A stretch of 64,000 nt of DNA from Rhynchopus sp. YZ270_cl-10 (GCA_964035575.1 OZ037857.1:1240001-1304000), one strand, 5' to 3'. Shown: positions 47,089 to 58,857, counted from the stretch's first letter. Numbers and translations: made by a program. The notes: generated by a model from the letters alone, not told the origin.

Positions 47089-49254
47089 ACAGAAGAGAAC
47101 GCGAAGAATGAAACCTAGAATGGTGACGTTTGTGTTGCGCCGAGTTGCGAGATGTGTGAAAAATGTTTCTTGCTTTTTTAATGTTGAAACGTCTTCAGCT
47201 TTGTTGTGAGCCTTTAGTTAAAAGATGCTGTGCCTACGAGGCGCATGCATGTTTCAGAGGGTTGTTTTTTGTTGTATTTGTTTTTGTTGTTTTTTCTTGT
47301 CTTTGTGCAGCACTCGGAGCTAATGCTCTTCTTCGCTACCTTGCATCTGTTTGCCTGCCTTTGTGTCAGTCTGCTGTGAGCCACAGTCATCCTTTTCCCG
47401 ACAAAAAGGATGTCCAGTGCCCTACAGCAACGATACCTGGTTAATGTGGTTGCTTCTATTTGTGGTTTGTATATTTTTTTACTGGATTCAGGAATGTTTG
47501 CTGTGTGAGGTTGTGGTATGATTATTACGCAAAACACAATGTATTTCGCATTCTCTCTGTCAGTGAGGTACACTGTCACGAGAGACTGTTGTATTTCAAG
47601 CCAACGTTTTTTTTGTCTTTATTGCTTTTTTATTGTTGTTATTGTTGTTTCTCTTGACCTTTTTATTACACTCATTCAGCTCCTCTCTTGCACAACGTTT
47701 TGCCAACCTATGCCTGGTTGCCTCTTCAGAGCGAGAGATACGTCGAGCTTGCTGTCTATCCATGCATAAGTAAAGTTTATTTTTTTCTGCTGTGCACGTG
47801 TCCACAGCGCAGCGCCCTTCCTTGCTGCACCAAGCTACACCACTAACCAACGTCCAACTCTTGTTGGGACCCCACACATCATTGTGTTGGGAAGAAAGCA
47901 ACAACCCAATATAAACCAGACCACGTTAAGGAGGCCAGTCTACACCCCTTCCCTGTTCTCTGCCTCACCCTTGAGTGCTGGTCTCGCCCGTGAGGAACGT
48001 GCTGTGTGCCAAGAAGAAGAAGAAATCTCAGCAGTCGCCCAGTGCTGTTGTGTTCTCATGACCCTATCAGTGTTGTGTTTGCGCCTCGTGGCTGTCCTTC
48101 CCTGACCTTGTGACTGCCAGCGTGGCTGCATCCACATCTGCTGAAGTGTCGTTTAATTAGTTTAAATACTGTGTCGAAAACACAGACCATTTCTTTCTTT
48201 GAAGTGTTCTTGTTCATGACGCTGCCTGGTGAACATCACCTTGCTACCTTTTCTCATTATTGAAAACCATTCGTCACTTTTGACGATCTCTTTTTTCAGC
48301 TTAGATTTGTGTTTGCTGCAAATGTGTTGCATATGAGACACATTCAATCAGAGTTTGCGTTTGCGTTTGCGTTTATTTTTTCGTTTATTTTTTTGGAGCT
48401 AATGCTCTTTTTCACTGTCTCGCATCTGCTTCCCCTGCCTTTGTGCCAGTCTGTGAGTCACAGACATCCTTTTCCTGACAAAAAGGATGTCTAGTGCCGT
48501 GCAGCAGAGGGGGCTGCTTGCTTCTATGTGTGGTTTGTATATTTTGGATTCAGGAATGTTTGTGTGGGGTGTTGTATTTCATATGCAAAACACCGGTTAT
48601 GTCTGCAAAATACAACTGTGTTTTGCGTTAGTATTGTTTTTTTTGTTTGTTGTTGCACTCCTCTTGGCCTTGTTCTCGCACACCAGTAAAATCATTGATT
48701 TGTTGCACACAACGTTTTACGAGACTTTGTTTTGGAGACTCTAAAGTCTCTTTTGATTCAGCCTACACAGCACATGTCACCATACCTTTTTATTATGCAT
48801 GACGTGCAGCTAAATACACGAGAGTTTCACTTTTCTGCGACATCTTTCTTAACGATGTTATGTACATATCATCAACCTGTAAAAACTGATACATGCATTT
48901 TAGGTTTTAGGCTTTGAAAAGTTTCGCATCGTAGTTTAACCACGGCGATAAACGAAAAAAGTTGTTTTCATGGTGTGCCCTATATAGGGGTGGTGGTATA
49001 CCTTAGAAGCACCTTAGAAGGACCTTTTACACCCCCTTTTTTAAATAGAAAAATCACACCATTTCATTGTTTTCTTTTTATTCATAACCTGAAGTTAGCT
49101 TCTATTTTTCGTAGGTAGGACCATGCACAAGAGGCTTGGATTCATCTTACGAATTTCTCTTGTTTCCCTTAGAAACTATATCTCCCCCGCAGTCTTCAAA
49201 AATACAAAAGAATAAATACGAAACCGCACCCCCTCCCTCACCATTTATCAAACA
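47089..49254. other. Spacer of tandem unit 3
   Basis: Same as the spacers of units 1 and 2, with A-type motif at about 47566 and B-type at about 49118. Nothing else is added. Confidence 0.6.
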
Positions 49255-52200
49255 ATGCAATCCATCACAACTTCATCCAAAATTGCCGCACTCACCCTGG
49301 AACAGATAAACACTAAACATAAAACCAAAGAAATGGACGGCATCCTTGGAGAGTTGACGTGCCCCATCACGCTGTCGCTTTTGGAGGACCCCATTTCGGT
49401 GCCGTGCTGTGGGAAGGCGTTTGGACGGGCTGCGCTGCTTACTGTGTTTGAGAGTGCGACACGGTGCCCACTATGCAACGGGGACTTGAGTGAGTTTGAT
49501 GCTGAGGGTGCGGCAGGCAATGTTGTGTTGTCTGCGCTCACGGAGGCTGCTGCTGTACAGGCGGGGGCAGGGGTGGAGGCTAGCACACCACAGCAGCAGC
49601 AACAACAAGAACAACCACCGCCACCACCACCACCGACACACGAGTGGTCAGCCTCCCTCTCCCCCGTCGTGGGCAAGGACAACACCGCAACAGACATCTG
49701 CGAGCTCTCCCTGCGTCTCCGGAAAGGGAAGTTCACACCAAAGCCCTCGCTCTTCATTGCCGTGGTCGACAAGAGTGGTTCGATGTCAGGTTCGCCGTGG
49801 CGGCAGGTGCAGTCGGCCCTGGTGCACATGACCGGGGTGACCTCTTCAAACCCGTTGGTGAAAACAGTGATGATTGCGTACGACAGCTATGCGACGATTC
49901 TCGAGACGGCTGGGAAGACAGATGCGGAAACGCGGCGGATGATTGAGGGGATGTATGCGGGGGGTGGGACGAACTTCTTGGGTGCGTACGAGAAGATTGC
50001 GACGGTTCTTGAGCAGCACAAGGCCTCGGGGACGGCGGACGCTGTGCTGGATGAGTTCGATGTGAGCAATGTGACGATTGCGTTTCTCACGGACGGGCAG
50101 ACGTACTCAAAGGAGACGGCTGCCTTTGAGCGGATCCTGTCTGAGAGCTGGACAGCACGCAGCGACGTGCACGCGCCGATCAGTGTGCACAGCGTCGGGT
50201 TTGGGTCTGGCTGCGACAAAGCCTTCCTTGAGGACTTGCGGAAGCTGGGCACAACACACGGCACCTTCAGATACGCTGAGCCGAGCGACGACGGCGACAC
50301 ACTGAGCCACAAGCTCAACTCTCTCTTCGAAATTGCGGCGCAGTCCTCCTGCGTGCAGATCTCCCTGCGTCTCCCTGAGGGGCTGACGGCCTTCCCGACC
50401 GCGGCGACGGACGGGGCAGGAGCAGAGACCAACACCCTCGACCTTCAGTTCCCTGTCGACAGGAAGAGCAACGGGGAGTTGAGGCAGTGGGTTGTCTCCA
50501 AAAGTACTGACGCCACCACCACCACCAGCAACAGCAGCAACAGCAACCCCAGCCCTATGCAGGTTGTGGTGAACTCGTTGTTTGATGAGGACTGCATGGT
50601 TGAGCTGAAGACACCACCGTCGCAGACTGCGGGAGTGAAGACAGCACTGCTGAACAAATGGTTGAATGTGTTGGTGGACCAGATCTCTGCAGAGCTGATG
50701 GCGCTGTGCACCGCCACGACCACGACGAAGACAAAGGTGGGGAAGCACTCTGCACAGCACCTCCACATGTGCCTGCTTGAGCAGCGCATTGAGGCGATCC
50801 GTGCTGTCGGGGACGCCCCCCTGCAGGAGCGTCTTGCGTACCTGGCAGGGGAGCTGCAGTCGCTGAAGGACGGTGTGCCGTTGAAGGTGAACCTCGGGAA
50901 GCTGAGCGACTCGCGCTTTGGGAGCCGCTTTGCGGGCTGCAGCATCGCACCACAGCAGACAGCAAGGCCTCTCCCAGTGCGCCACGTGGACACGTCCTCC
51001 CCGACACCCGACCGACAGCTGACAGCTGCCCCCTCCTTCACGAGGGAGTACCGTGTGTCCTACACGTTCAGTGCAGATGCGCGTGGCCGCAACAACCTGC
51101 AGGAGAACCTGATGCAGCTCAACAGCACAGTGCTTTCGACCGCCTTTGAACGCTACCTTGCACGCAGCAGTGTGGCGGATGTGATGTACTGCGACGACGA
51201 CGGGAACAACGCACTCCACCTGATGGCATATGCTGGCCAGTACAACGCGATGGAAGAAGTGCTGCAGAGTCTTGCGGGCAGGATCCGCAGCGGGGAGGTC
51301 GACGTGGACTGCGAGAACAACGACGGGGAGACGCCGCTGACACTGAGCATCAAAGCGCGTGGGTTTTGGAAGGTGATGAAGCTTCTTTTGAAGCACGGTG
51401 CGACGTTCCCGGCACACCGTGTGGAGGGTCTGCAGGCATATGCTGTCGACAACGGGTTCACAGTGACAGCAGCACACATTGCTGCTGCTGCAAAGGCGTC
51501 GGAAGCGGCCGGGCCTCTCGCCTTTGCGATGTCGATGACGTGTGAGTACATCAGCTTCCAATACGAGGCTGCGTTGGAGAGTGGACGCGATGTGGACGTG
51601 CCGCAGTGTTTGGAGGTGGCGCTGGCGAAGCGCATGCCAGCCCTTGTGGCACAGCTGCTTGCCGGGTGCAACGACGCAGAGGTGGCGACACCCGACATGA
51701 TGCTGACACACTGCATCCCGAAGAAGGCGGACGACCCGCTGACGGAAGAATACCTCGCCCTCACAAGGCTTCTCGTGGCGCACCGCCCTGCGCTCCTGCA
51801 CGCAACGAATGCAGATGGCGACACGCCCCTCATCAAGGCAGCAGAAAAGGGGAGTCTCCCCCACGTCGCGTACTTCCTTGCGCAGGGGTGTGCGGTGGAC
51901 GCCCGCAACGCGCTGGGGAACACTGCGCTCTGGGTGGCCTGCGCGAAGTGCTACCCATGCATCATTGCTGCGTTGATTGACGCTGGGGCGGATGTGAATG
52001 CGGCAAACCTGAAGGGGAACCCGCCGCTGTACGGCTCCTGCCAGCGTGGCCCGGTGAAGATTGCGGAGCAGCTTTTGGCCTGCGGGGCTGAGGTCGAGGG
52101 TGTGGTGAACAGAAACGGGGACACCCTGATTCTGCTGTGCTGCAGGAACGGGCGACACGAGGTGCTGAAGCTGCTTCTGCAGCGTGTGGCGCCGTCCTTC

Positions 52201-53802
52201 GTGGCGTTCAAGGCGGATGTGGACGGCTTTGACGCGATGCTTGCGTGCGCAGAGGCGGACCAGCCGCACTGCATCGAGACCCTGCACGCCGAGGGCATCC
52301 CTCTCGACACCAAGACAGACGCGTGCAACGCAATCCTGCCCTCGGCCACCCCGCTCCACGTCGCAGCGTACTACGGCAGGCTCGCTGCAGCACGCACACT
52401 CCTCACCCTCGGTGCAGACGCGGACGCGAGAGACATCAGCGGCAGAACACCCCTGCACATTGCAGTCCTCCAGGGCGAGCCTGCTCTGGTCCGCCTCCTC
52501 CGCGAGCACGGGGCAGACGTGGATGCGAAGGACGATGCGATGAGCACCCCTGCGGCGTACTGCACAGACGACGCGGTGCGCAGCGTTCTTGTGGACCCTG
52601 CCCTGGACTGCCTCATGGGGCTTGCAGGGGGTCTCTTCCCTGCCTCCGAGGTGTCTGCAGCCTGCTCTGTCCTGCGCGAACATGCCGGTGCGAGGGGCTG
52701 TCTTGCGGCAAAGACGTGCGTCGACCTGCATGGCACCGACAACGCAACACCGTTGCTGCGTGCGATCCTGCACGGCCAGGTTGACGTTGCAAGGGTGCTG
52801 TTGGATTTAGGTGCCGACCCTGCTCAGCGGAACGCACTCGATGTGAACAGCTTCACCCTTGCAAAGTGGTGCCACAGTCGGGTCTGTGCGGCGCTCCCGT
52901 GGGGGCCAGGCTGTGCCGGGGCCTTGCACGCAACAGCACAGCTGGCACGTCTGCAGCACGCTGCCTCGCTGTCTTCTGCAGATGCCCAGGTTCTCTTCCT
53001 GCAGCCGCAAGCCCAAGACGACGGCTCTGACACGACTGCCTCCGGGATCCACACACGCATGGAACAGTCTGCAAACCTCCCCCTCGCAACTACAGCCATG
53101 CAGGAGGCCTACACAGCTGCCTTCACTGATTGTGCAGGCGGGCAGGCTGCTCTGGTGAAGGTCGTGGAGAGCATGGGGTGTCTCCCGCAGAGCGCTGCAG
53201 TGTGGCGTGCGAAGGCGCATGTTGTGGACCTGGTGGCGTCTGGGAACAACATGGGGCTGACCCCACAGGAGGCCCTGCTGCTGTCGCTGCACACCTCGAG
53301 TGCGGAGCTGGCGCATGCGGTGAACTGTCTGCTCTGGGCCGACCAGGCGAAGGTGGCGACGTACGTGGCGTATCTGAACCGCGCCCTGCAGAAGCTTCCT
53401 GCACACACAGGCGAGGTTTTCGTGGGTGCGCGCAGTGTGGACAGAAGGCTCTTCACTGTGGGCAGCGAGGTCACCACATCGGGGTACGTCTTTGGGTCTG
53501 CCTTGTGGCGGGTTGCGACAGGGGGCACAGACTTTGCGTCCAAGAGCAAGTCTGGGACGGTGTTCCTCCTGAAGAGCAAGTCTGGGAGGCACATCGGACA
53601 CTGCTCGCAACATGCGTACGACGCAGAGGTGATGTTCCCGCCCTGCACCTCCTTCAAGGTAACGTCCTGGTACAGAGGCGACGTCATCTGTCTCGGGCAG
53701 GCCAACATCCGCGAGCACACTTTCAAGGTGAAGGACGACTGTGAGATGCAGAGACTGCTTGCCTCCAACAAGAGCTTGATCATTGAGCTGCAGGAGCAGT
53801 GA
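49255..53802 (+). CDS. U-box/VWA/ankyrin/ADP-ribosyltransferase protein, copy 4
   Basis: Last tandem gene, 1515 aa, protein identical to copies 1-3. Its 3' flank is shared for only about 450 bp before diverging (from about 54249), so copy 4 may have its own 3' end or downstream control. It is followed directly by surface-protein paralog C, whereas paralogs A and B lie before the array, which suggests that the array expanded within an older surface-gene neighbourhood. Confidence 0.88.
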   Translation: MQSITTSSKIAALTLEQINTKHKTKEMDGILGELTCPITLSLLEDPISVPCCGKAFGRAALLTVFESATRCPLCNGDLSEFDAEGAAGNVVLSALTEAAAVQAGAGVEASTPQQQQQQEQPPPPPPPTHEWSASLSPVVGKDNTATDICELSLRLRKGKFTPKPSLFIAVVDKSGSMSGSPWRQVQSALVHMTGVTSSNPLVKTVMIAYDSYATILETAGKTDAETRRMIEGMYAGGGTNFLGAYEKIATVLEQHKASGTADAVLDEFDVSNVTIAFLTDGQTYSKETAAFERILSESWTARSDVHAPISVHSVGFGSGCDKAFLEDLRKLGTTHGTFRYAEPSDDGDTLSHKLNSLFEIAAQSSCVQISLRLPEGLTAFPTAATDGAGAETNTLDLQFPVDRKSNGELRQWVVSKSTDATTTTSNSSNSNPSPMQVVVNSLFDEDCMVELKTPPSQTAGVKTALLNKWLNVLVDQISAELMALCTATTTTKTKVGKHSAQHLHMCLLEQRIEAIRAVGDAPLQERLAYLAGELQSLKDGVPLKVNLGKLSDSRFGSRFAGCSIAPQQTARPLPVRHVDTSSPTPDRQLTAAPSFTREYRVSYTFSADARGRNNLQENLMQLNSTVLSTAFERYLARSSVADVMYCDDDGNNALHLMAYAGQYNAMEEVLQSLAGRIRSGEVDVDCENNDGETPLTLSIKARGFWKVMKLLLKHGATFPAHRVEGLQAYAVDNGFTVTAAHIAAAAKASEAAGPLAFAMSMTCEYISFQYEAALESGRDVDVPQCLEVALAKRMPALVAQLLAGCNDAEVATPDMMLTHCIPKKADDPLTEEYLALTRLLVAHRPALLHATNADGDTPLIKAAEKGSLPHVAYFLAQGCAVDARNALGNTALWVACAKCYPCIIAALIDAGADVNAANLKGNPPLYGSCQRGPVKIAEQLLACGAEVEGVVNRNGDTLILLCCRNGRHEVLKLLLQRVAPSFVAFKADVDGFDAMLACAEADQPHCIETLHAEGIPLDTKTDACNAILPSATPLHVAAYYGRLAAARTLLTLGADADARDISGRTPLHIAVLQGEPALVRLLREHGADVDAKDDAMSTPAAYCTDDAVRSVLVDPALDCLMGLAGGLFPASEVSAACSVLREHAGARGCLAAKTCVDLHGTDNATPLLRAILHGQVDVARVLLDLGADPAQRNALDVNSFTLAKWCHSRVCAALPWGPGCAGALHATAQLARLQHAASLSSADAQVLFLQPQAQDDGSDTTASGIHTRMEQSANLPLATTAMQEAYTAAFTDCAGGQAALVKVVESMGCLPQSAAVWRAKAHVVDLVASGNNMGLTPQEALLLSLHTSSAELAHAVNCLLWADQAKVATYVAYLNRALQKLPAHTGEVFVGARSVDRRLFTVGSEVTTSGYVFGSALWRVATGGTDFASKSKSGTVFLLKSKSGRHIGHCSQHAYDAEVMFPPCTSFKVTSWYRGDVICLGQANIREHTFKVKDDCEMQRLLASNKSLIIELQEQ

Positions 53803-55797
53803 ACAGAAGAGAACGCGAAGAATGAAACCTAGAATGGTGACGTTTGTGTTGCGCCGAGTTGCGAGATGTGTGAAAAATGTTTCTTGCTTTTTTAATGTTG
53901 AAACGTCTTCAGCTTTGTTGTGAGCCTTTAGTTAAAAGATGCTGTGCCTACGAGGCGCATGCATGTTTCAGAGGGTTGTTTTTTGTTGTATTTGTTTTTG
54001 TTGTTTTTTCTTGTCTTTGTGCAGCACTCGGAGCTAATGCTCTTCTTCGCTACCTTGCATCTGTTTGCCTGCCTTTGTGTCAGTCTGCTGTGAGCCACAG
54101 TCATCCTTTTCCCGACAAAAAGGATGTCCAGTGCCCTACAGCAACGATACCTGGTTAATGTGGTTGCTTCTATTTGTGGTTTGTATATTTTTTTACTGGA
54201 TTCAGGAATGTTTGCTGTGTGAGGTTGTGGTATGATTATTACGCAAAACATAAGGTATGTCTGCAAATACAATGTATTTCGCATTCTCTTTGTTAGTGAG
54301 GTACATTGTCATGTCAGCGTTGTTTTTTGTTGTCTTTATTGCTTTTATGTTGTTGTTATTGTTGTTTCTCTTGACCTTTTTATTACACTCATTCAGCTCC
54401 TCTCTTGCACAACGTTTTGCCAACCTATGTCTGGTTGCCTCTTCAGAGCGAGAGATACGTCGAGCTTGCTGTCTATCCATGCATAAGTAAAGTTTATTTT
54501 TTTCTGCTGTGCACGTGTCCACAGCGCAGCACCCTTCCTTGCTGCACCAAGCTACACCACTAACCAACGTCCAACTCTTGTTGGGACCCCACACATCATT
54601 GTGTTGGGAAGAAAGCAACAACCCAATATAAACCAGACCACGTTAAGGAGGCCAGTCTACACCCCTTCCCTGTTCTCTGCCTCACCCTTGAGTGCTGGTC
54701 TCGCCCGTGAGGAACGTGCTGTGTGCCAAGAAGAAGAAGAAATCTCAGCAGTCGCCCAGTGCTGTTGTGTTCTCATGACCCTATCAGTGTTGTGTTTGCG
54801 CCTCGTGGCTGTCCTTCCCTGACCTTGTGACTGCCAGCGTGGCTGCATCCACATCTGCTGAAGTGTCGTTTAATTAGTTTAAATACTGTGTCGAAAACAC
54901 AGACCATTTCTTTCTTTGAAGTGTTCTTGTTCATGACGCTGCCTGGTGAACATCACCTTGCTACCTTTTCTCATTATTGAAAACCATTCGTCACTTTTGA
55001 CGATCTCTTTTTTCAGCTTAGATTTGTGTTTGCTGCAAATGTGTTGCATATGAGACGCATTCAATTAGAGTTTGCGTCTGCGTTTATTTTTTCGTTTATT
55101 TTTTTGGAGCTAATGCTCTTTTTCACTGTCTCGCATCTGCTTCCCCTGCCTTTGTGCCAGTCTGTGAGTCACAGACATCCTTTTCCTGACAAAAAGGATG
55201 TCTAGTGCCGTGCAGCAGAGGGGGCTGCTTGCTTCTATGTGTGGTTTGTATATTTTGGATTCAGGAATGTTTGTGTGAGGTGTTGTATTTCATATGCAAA
55301 ACACCGGTTATGTCTGCAAAATACAACTGTGTTTTGCGTTAGTATTGTTTTTTTTTGTTTGTTGTTGCACTCCTCTTGGCCTTGTTCTCGCACACCAGTA
55401 AAATCATTGCACAACACAACGTTTTGCGAGACTTTGTTTTGGAGACTCTAAAGTCTCTTTTGATTCAGCCTACGCAGCACGTGTCACCACGCCTTTTTAT
55501 GCATGACGTGCAGCTAAATCCACGAGAGTGTCACTTTTCTGCGACATCTTTCTTAACAATGATAAACGTCATCTCTTTAACGTTTCTTGCCTTTTTAACC
55601 AACGCAGTTACCTCTATTGGGTTCAGGCCCTACATCGGGCGTTTGATTGTCGTGGACAGTTAATCCCTCCCTCCCTCTCCCTTTAATTTATCAGCCCCAC
55701 GCCAGCTTCCCTCCTACACCCCTTCTCCAGCATAACAACGATACTGTCACTACTAAACACAGGGTTGCAACAGGGCGGGGTGAATCGAATAGCAACT
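53803..55797. other. Diverged spacer of tandem unit 4
   Basis: Identical to the other spacers to about 54248, then differs by substitutions and indels. A segment reading AAGGTATGTCTGCAAATACA replaces part of the region before the A-type motif, which is itself degraded. Homology ends near 55560. The rest leads into surface gene C. Confidence 0.6.
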
Positions 55798-56852
55798 ATG
55801 TCCATCGCACTATGTCTTCTTGCAGTACATGCCGCAAGCTCGCAGTTCGTCTTGCAGTCTGCAGTCGGCATTATGGACACTTCAAATGCGTATGCAATGC
55901 TCAATTTTTTTTGAAAATCCCTTCCCGCAAAAAAAAATGTTCCATCCCCTGATTCCCCCCCCTCCCTTACAGGACAACGCACCACATCCTTCTTGGCTTT
56001 CTGGATATTAGCACAGTGAACCCTTTGGACATCGGTGCTGTATACCTCGAGGAGATTACCCTGCAGCACACAGGGTCTGCAGGGGACGACATCCTCCTGA
56101 ATGCTTCTATCTACTCCGCATCGAACGGTACAGTTCTTTGGAGCGAATGGGTGGTGTTTGAAACAACAGAAGATACAGTCACACTGCGGCCCCATCTTGA
56201 ATACCGCCACGCAACAGAGAACCTCGAAATGCACCTCATCGCCCCTGACGACAAAGCCCTCATTCTGTTTGAATACAAACTCACCGCCTCGATGCTGCTC
56301 CTCCCACACAGCAAGGACACACCAACACCAAGCTTCACGCTCTCCGGGGAGAAGATACTTCACGTTATGGAAGGTCTGTACACCGACGTCGACTCTGAAG
56401 CACCAATGAACGGAGATACCACTGGGAAGGAGGGCGGGTATGCAGGAGTGATGTACTGTGAAAGCGACATCGACATCATCTTCACTGTAAACAACGGTGT
56501 TGTGCACGCCTTTGCGACGAACACTACACTGCACACCGTTGCATACATGCCGGAGGGGACAACACTGCGGGCGACATGTATGAAAGACCATGTGCTTGCA
56601 TTCGGTGGTGCGGCCCCCTGCAACTTCTCCTGGGAACCAGATGTCACCGCATTCACCACTGCCGAGCTCTTCCTCGCCTTTCTCCTCTGCGCCCTTCTTG
56701 CGGTCTCGATCAGCGCAACTATCTATTACTTTTGTAAGAGAAGAACCTTCAAAGAAAACGAGGCGCTCAGAGAAAAGGCGCGCGAGAACCTAATGTACGA
56801 CAACATGCAGCGCGCCCGGCTGGAGGAGGGGGCCGTGCAGGAGGCGGAGTGA
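55798..56852 (+). CDS. Type I membrane surface protein C (diverged paralog)
   Basis: 323 aa from exons 55798-55889 and 55973-56852 (donor GTATGC, acceptor CCCTTACAG, phase 2, the same position as in paralogs A and B). Exon 1 gives a signal peptide (SIALCLLAVHAASS) and LQSAVGIMDTSNA, parallel to LLTGSSTGVFDT. Exon 2 keeps the family plan (NPLDIGAVYLEEITLQ; FTVNNGVVHAFATNTTLH; FGGAAPCNFSW). The transmembrane helix is at about 260-284 (FLAFLLCALLAVSISATIYY). The cytoplasmic tail is longer and charged, helical (KENEALREKARENLMYDN), unlike the short tails of A and B. Function unknown. Confidence 0.82.
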
Positions 56853-57972
56853 GGCTCGCTTTGTTGTTTTATACAAAGCCCCTACAATGCTTTGCGGATC
56901 GAGACGTCCAGAATTGCCAAAAGTCTAAGAGGATGTTTGTCAGGGCTATTCCAGGATTGTGGGGGTTTTTCTGGAATGGAAATGACCACGCCGTATTGCA
57001 GATAGAGGGATCTGCCACACCTTGGAGTGGGTTGGTGTTAGGGGTGTATCCGTAGTGATTGCATGACTACTGGTGTTCTGTTGTTGTCTTGTGCATAGGG
57101 GGTGTGTCGGCGTGACTACCAGTTGCGATATTTTGGAGAAAAAAATAGTGAGCCTATCATTTCCCTATCGTGGAGCACGTTCGTACGTTGATGTCTTCAA
57201 AAGAAAGTGCTCCAGCTATCGTGGGTTCTCTTGATTAGAAAAAAAAATGTATTTTTTTGTCTACACCTCCACGCTTTTAATACTTAGGATCGTCTCAAAG
57301 GATCAAACCTTTCTCTTCATGCGCATTTTCATGTTTTTTGTGTTTTTGTGTGTTTTTTTTTTTTTTTTCAACCAATTCTCTTCGTTTCATCTCCTGTTTG
57401 TTTGGCTGAGCCTCACTCTTACAGAGTGAATACACACAGCCGAATGTCGTACGTATCCCACACTTTGGGAGTAGCCAAAAAAAAACCCCCTCAGGTAAGG
57501 TACACCCAGTAGTGCACCTTTTTTACAGATCAAAAGTAGAGTAGAAGGATCATACAAACTATCAGCAAGGCGGCAAAACAAAAGGCGTCTATAAGTCTCG
57601 TGTCTGCCGCTGAGGAGCCCAATGATTGGATGGCGTTTGGTTCTGTAAAAGGCAATAATAAATCTTGCAATATTTTTTTGTTAAGCGGGACAACTTTCGG
57701 GCCTTGCCTTCGAGTTTTCAAATTCTTATTTGCAGCTGGAAGAAAGAATGTATCAATTATGAGGCTTTGAGGCTGTCAAGGCCGCACAGTGGTCATAGTG
57801 ATTCAAGCAATGTTACAATACAATCGTTTCCCATTTCGATCCCTTTTTTTGTGAGATGTGTGATGTTCACCTTCATCTTTCAAGTTCCCCCCCCCCTTTT
57901 CTACTCACCGTCCCACCCTTTGCATGAGCTCGGCTGAGATGCGTTTTAGCACGTTTCAACTACTCTTTTCTT

Positions 57973-58016
57973 CATATACTTTCAATTCTGTGAACTGAAA
58001 GAAAATGAATCTAATT
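57973..58016 (+). repeat. 44-bp repeat G, intact copy (empty site)
   Basis: ATACTTTCAATTCTGTGAAC, TGAAAGAAAATGAATCTAAT. A single ATGAA lies at 58005-58009, where the copy at 8723-9290 has the duplicated ATGAA and a 518-bp insertion. It therefore represents the uninserted state. Confidence 0.85.
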
Positions 58017-58070
58017 TTTGTCTCCCTGTCAGATCATGCTTTGATAAGTATACTATTTTACTATTTTCTA

Positions 58071-58115
58071 AAGTGACCAGCGAAGTTTGAGATCATCGTG
58101 TTATCAACTTTTTTA
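58071..58115 (+). repeat. Dispersed short motif, B type (diverged)
   Basis: AAGTGACCAGCGAAGTTTGA, then GATCATCGTGTTATCAACTT and a T run, directly followed by a C-type copy. Confidence 0.4.
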
Positions 58116-58165
58116 AGATGTATGCACGAAAGGCATATTCATCTTGTAAGTTTTCTCTTCTACCA
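58115..58165 (+). repeat. Dispersed short motif, C type
   Basis: AGATGTATGCACGAAAGGCA, then TATTCATCTTGTAAGTTTTC; TATGC and GCATA make a perfect stem. Confidence 0.55.
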
Positions 58166-58542
58166 TTTTCTCTTTTTTTTTTCTGCCATTGCACGTTTTT
58201 TTTCTTTTTTTATTTTTTTGTCTCACTTCGTACACACCCCTACGAGGCTACTTTGTGTTCTTTACACAAAACGCCTTACTATGTTGTGTACAGTACCTAC
58301 GCCATCCACTTTTCTTTTCTTCGACGTTTTAAATTTTTTTGTAATAGTTCGACATCAGTTGTGTCACCGTTGCCGCATTTAAAACATGACAAAAAATATA
58401 ACCTCTGTCTCTCACTATCCCCTTTACCAGACTTTCTACTGTCACTTTTTGACCGCGACCCGTTTTTACCCTGTAAAACACTTTGTAAAGACTTCAAAGT
58501 TGTGCTCCAATCACGCCAAGACCCAGCCTCATCTTCAAGGTA

Positions 58543-58638
58543 CTGTTGGACAAGAAACTTGGCGACCAAATAATATTGGCGGATTTTGGGGGTTTTCTTG
58601 TAATTGGCGTTGTCGCCAATATTACTTTTGTCCAACTG
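58543..58638. mobile_element. 96-bp TA-flanked Tc1/mariner-like MITE
   Basis: Ends CTGTTGGACAAG and TTTTGTCCAACTG (imperfect inverted repeats extending about 29 bp through TTGGCGACCAA), flanked by TA at 58541-58542 and 58639-58640. An inner perfect repeat TAATATTGGCG also pairs. The CAGTTGGACAAAAG-like terminus is of Tc1/mariner style. Confidence 0.8.
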
Positions 58639-58857
58639 TAAATAAGGGAAATAGAAGAATTCAAAGCCAATAAAATCTCACCATCGTGCCATACAGACAA
58701 CACAACGACACAATCTTTTTACACAACTACATACATCGATAGGTTTGGGGCCCTGACTGCACGGTTCAGAGGGGGGAGCAGGCTGTGTGTGATCTAATAC
58801 CATATCGCACTGCGGTGGGGTTGCATCGTCTTGCCTAGGGTCGTACGCTTTCGCAGC

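Larger units (their letters stand above)
28746..55560 (+). repeat. Tandem array: four copies of a 6,714-bp gene unit
   Basis: Genes start at 29113, 35827, 42541 and 49255, a constant 6,714-bp step. Units 1-3 are identical, as far as I can see, from the ATG through the downstream spacer. The outer edges differ: the left flank of unit 1 is diverged, and unit 4 departs from the others from about 54249 onward. Array edges fall near 28746 and 55560. This is the pattern left by unequal exchange or recent amplification with old outer edges. An assembly artefact cannot be excluded from sequence alone. Confidence 0.95.
56853..58857. other. Gene-free spacer of 2.0 kb
   Basis: Contains the intact 44-bp repeat G (57973-58016), B- and C-type motifs, a TA-flanked Tc1-like MITE and T-runs. 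No coding region is supported. Confidence 0.6.
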
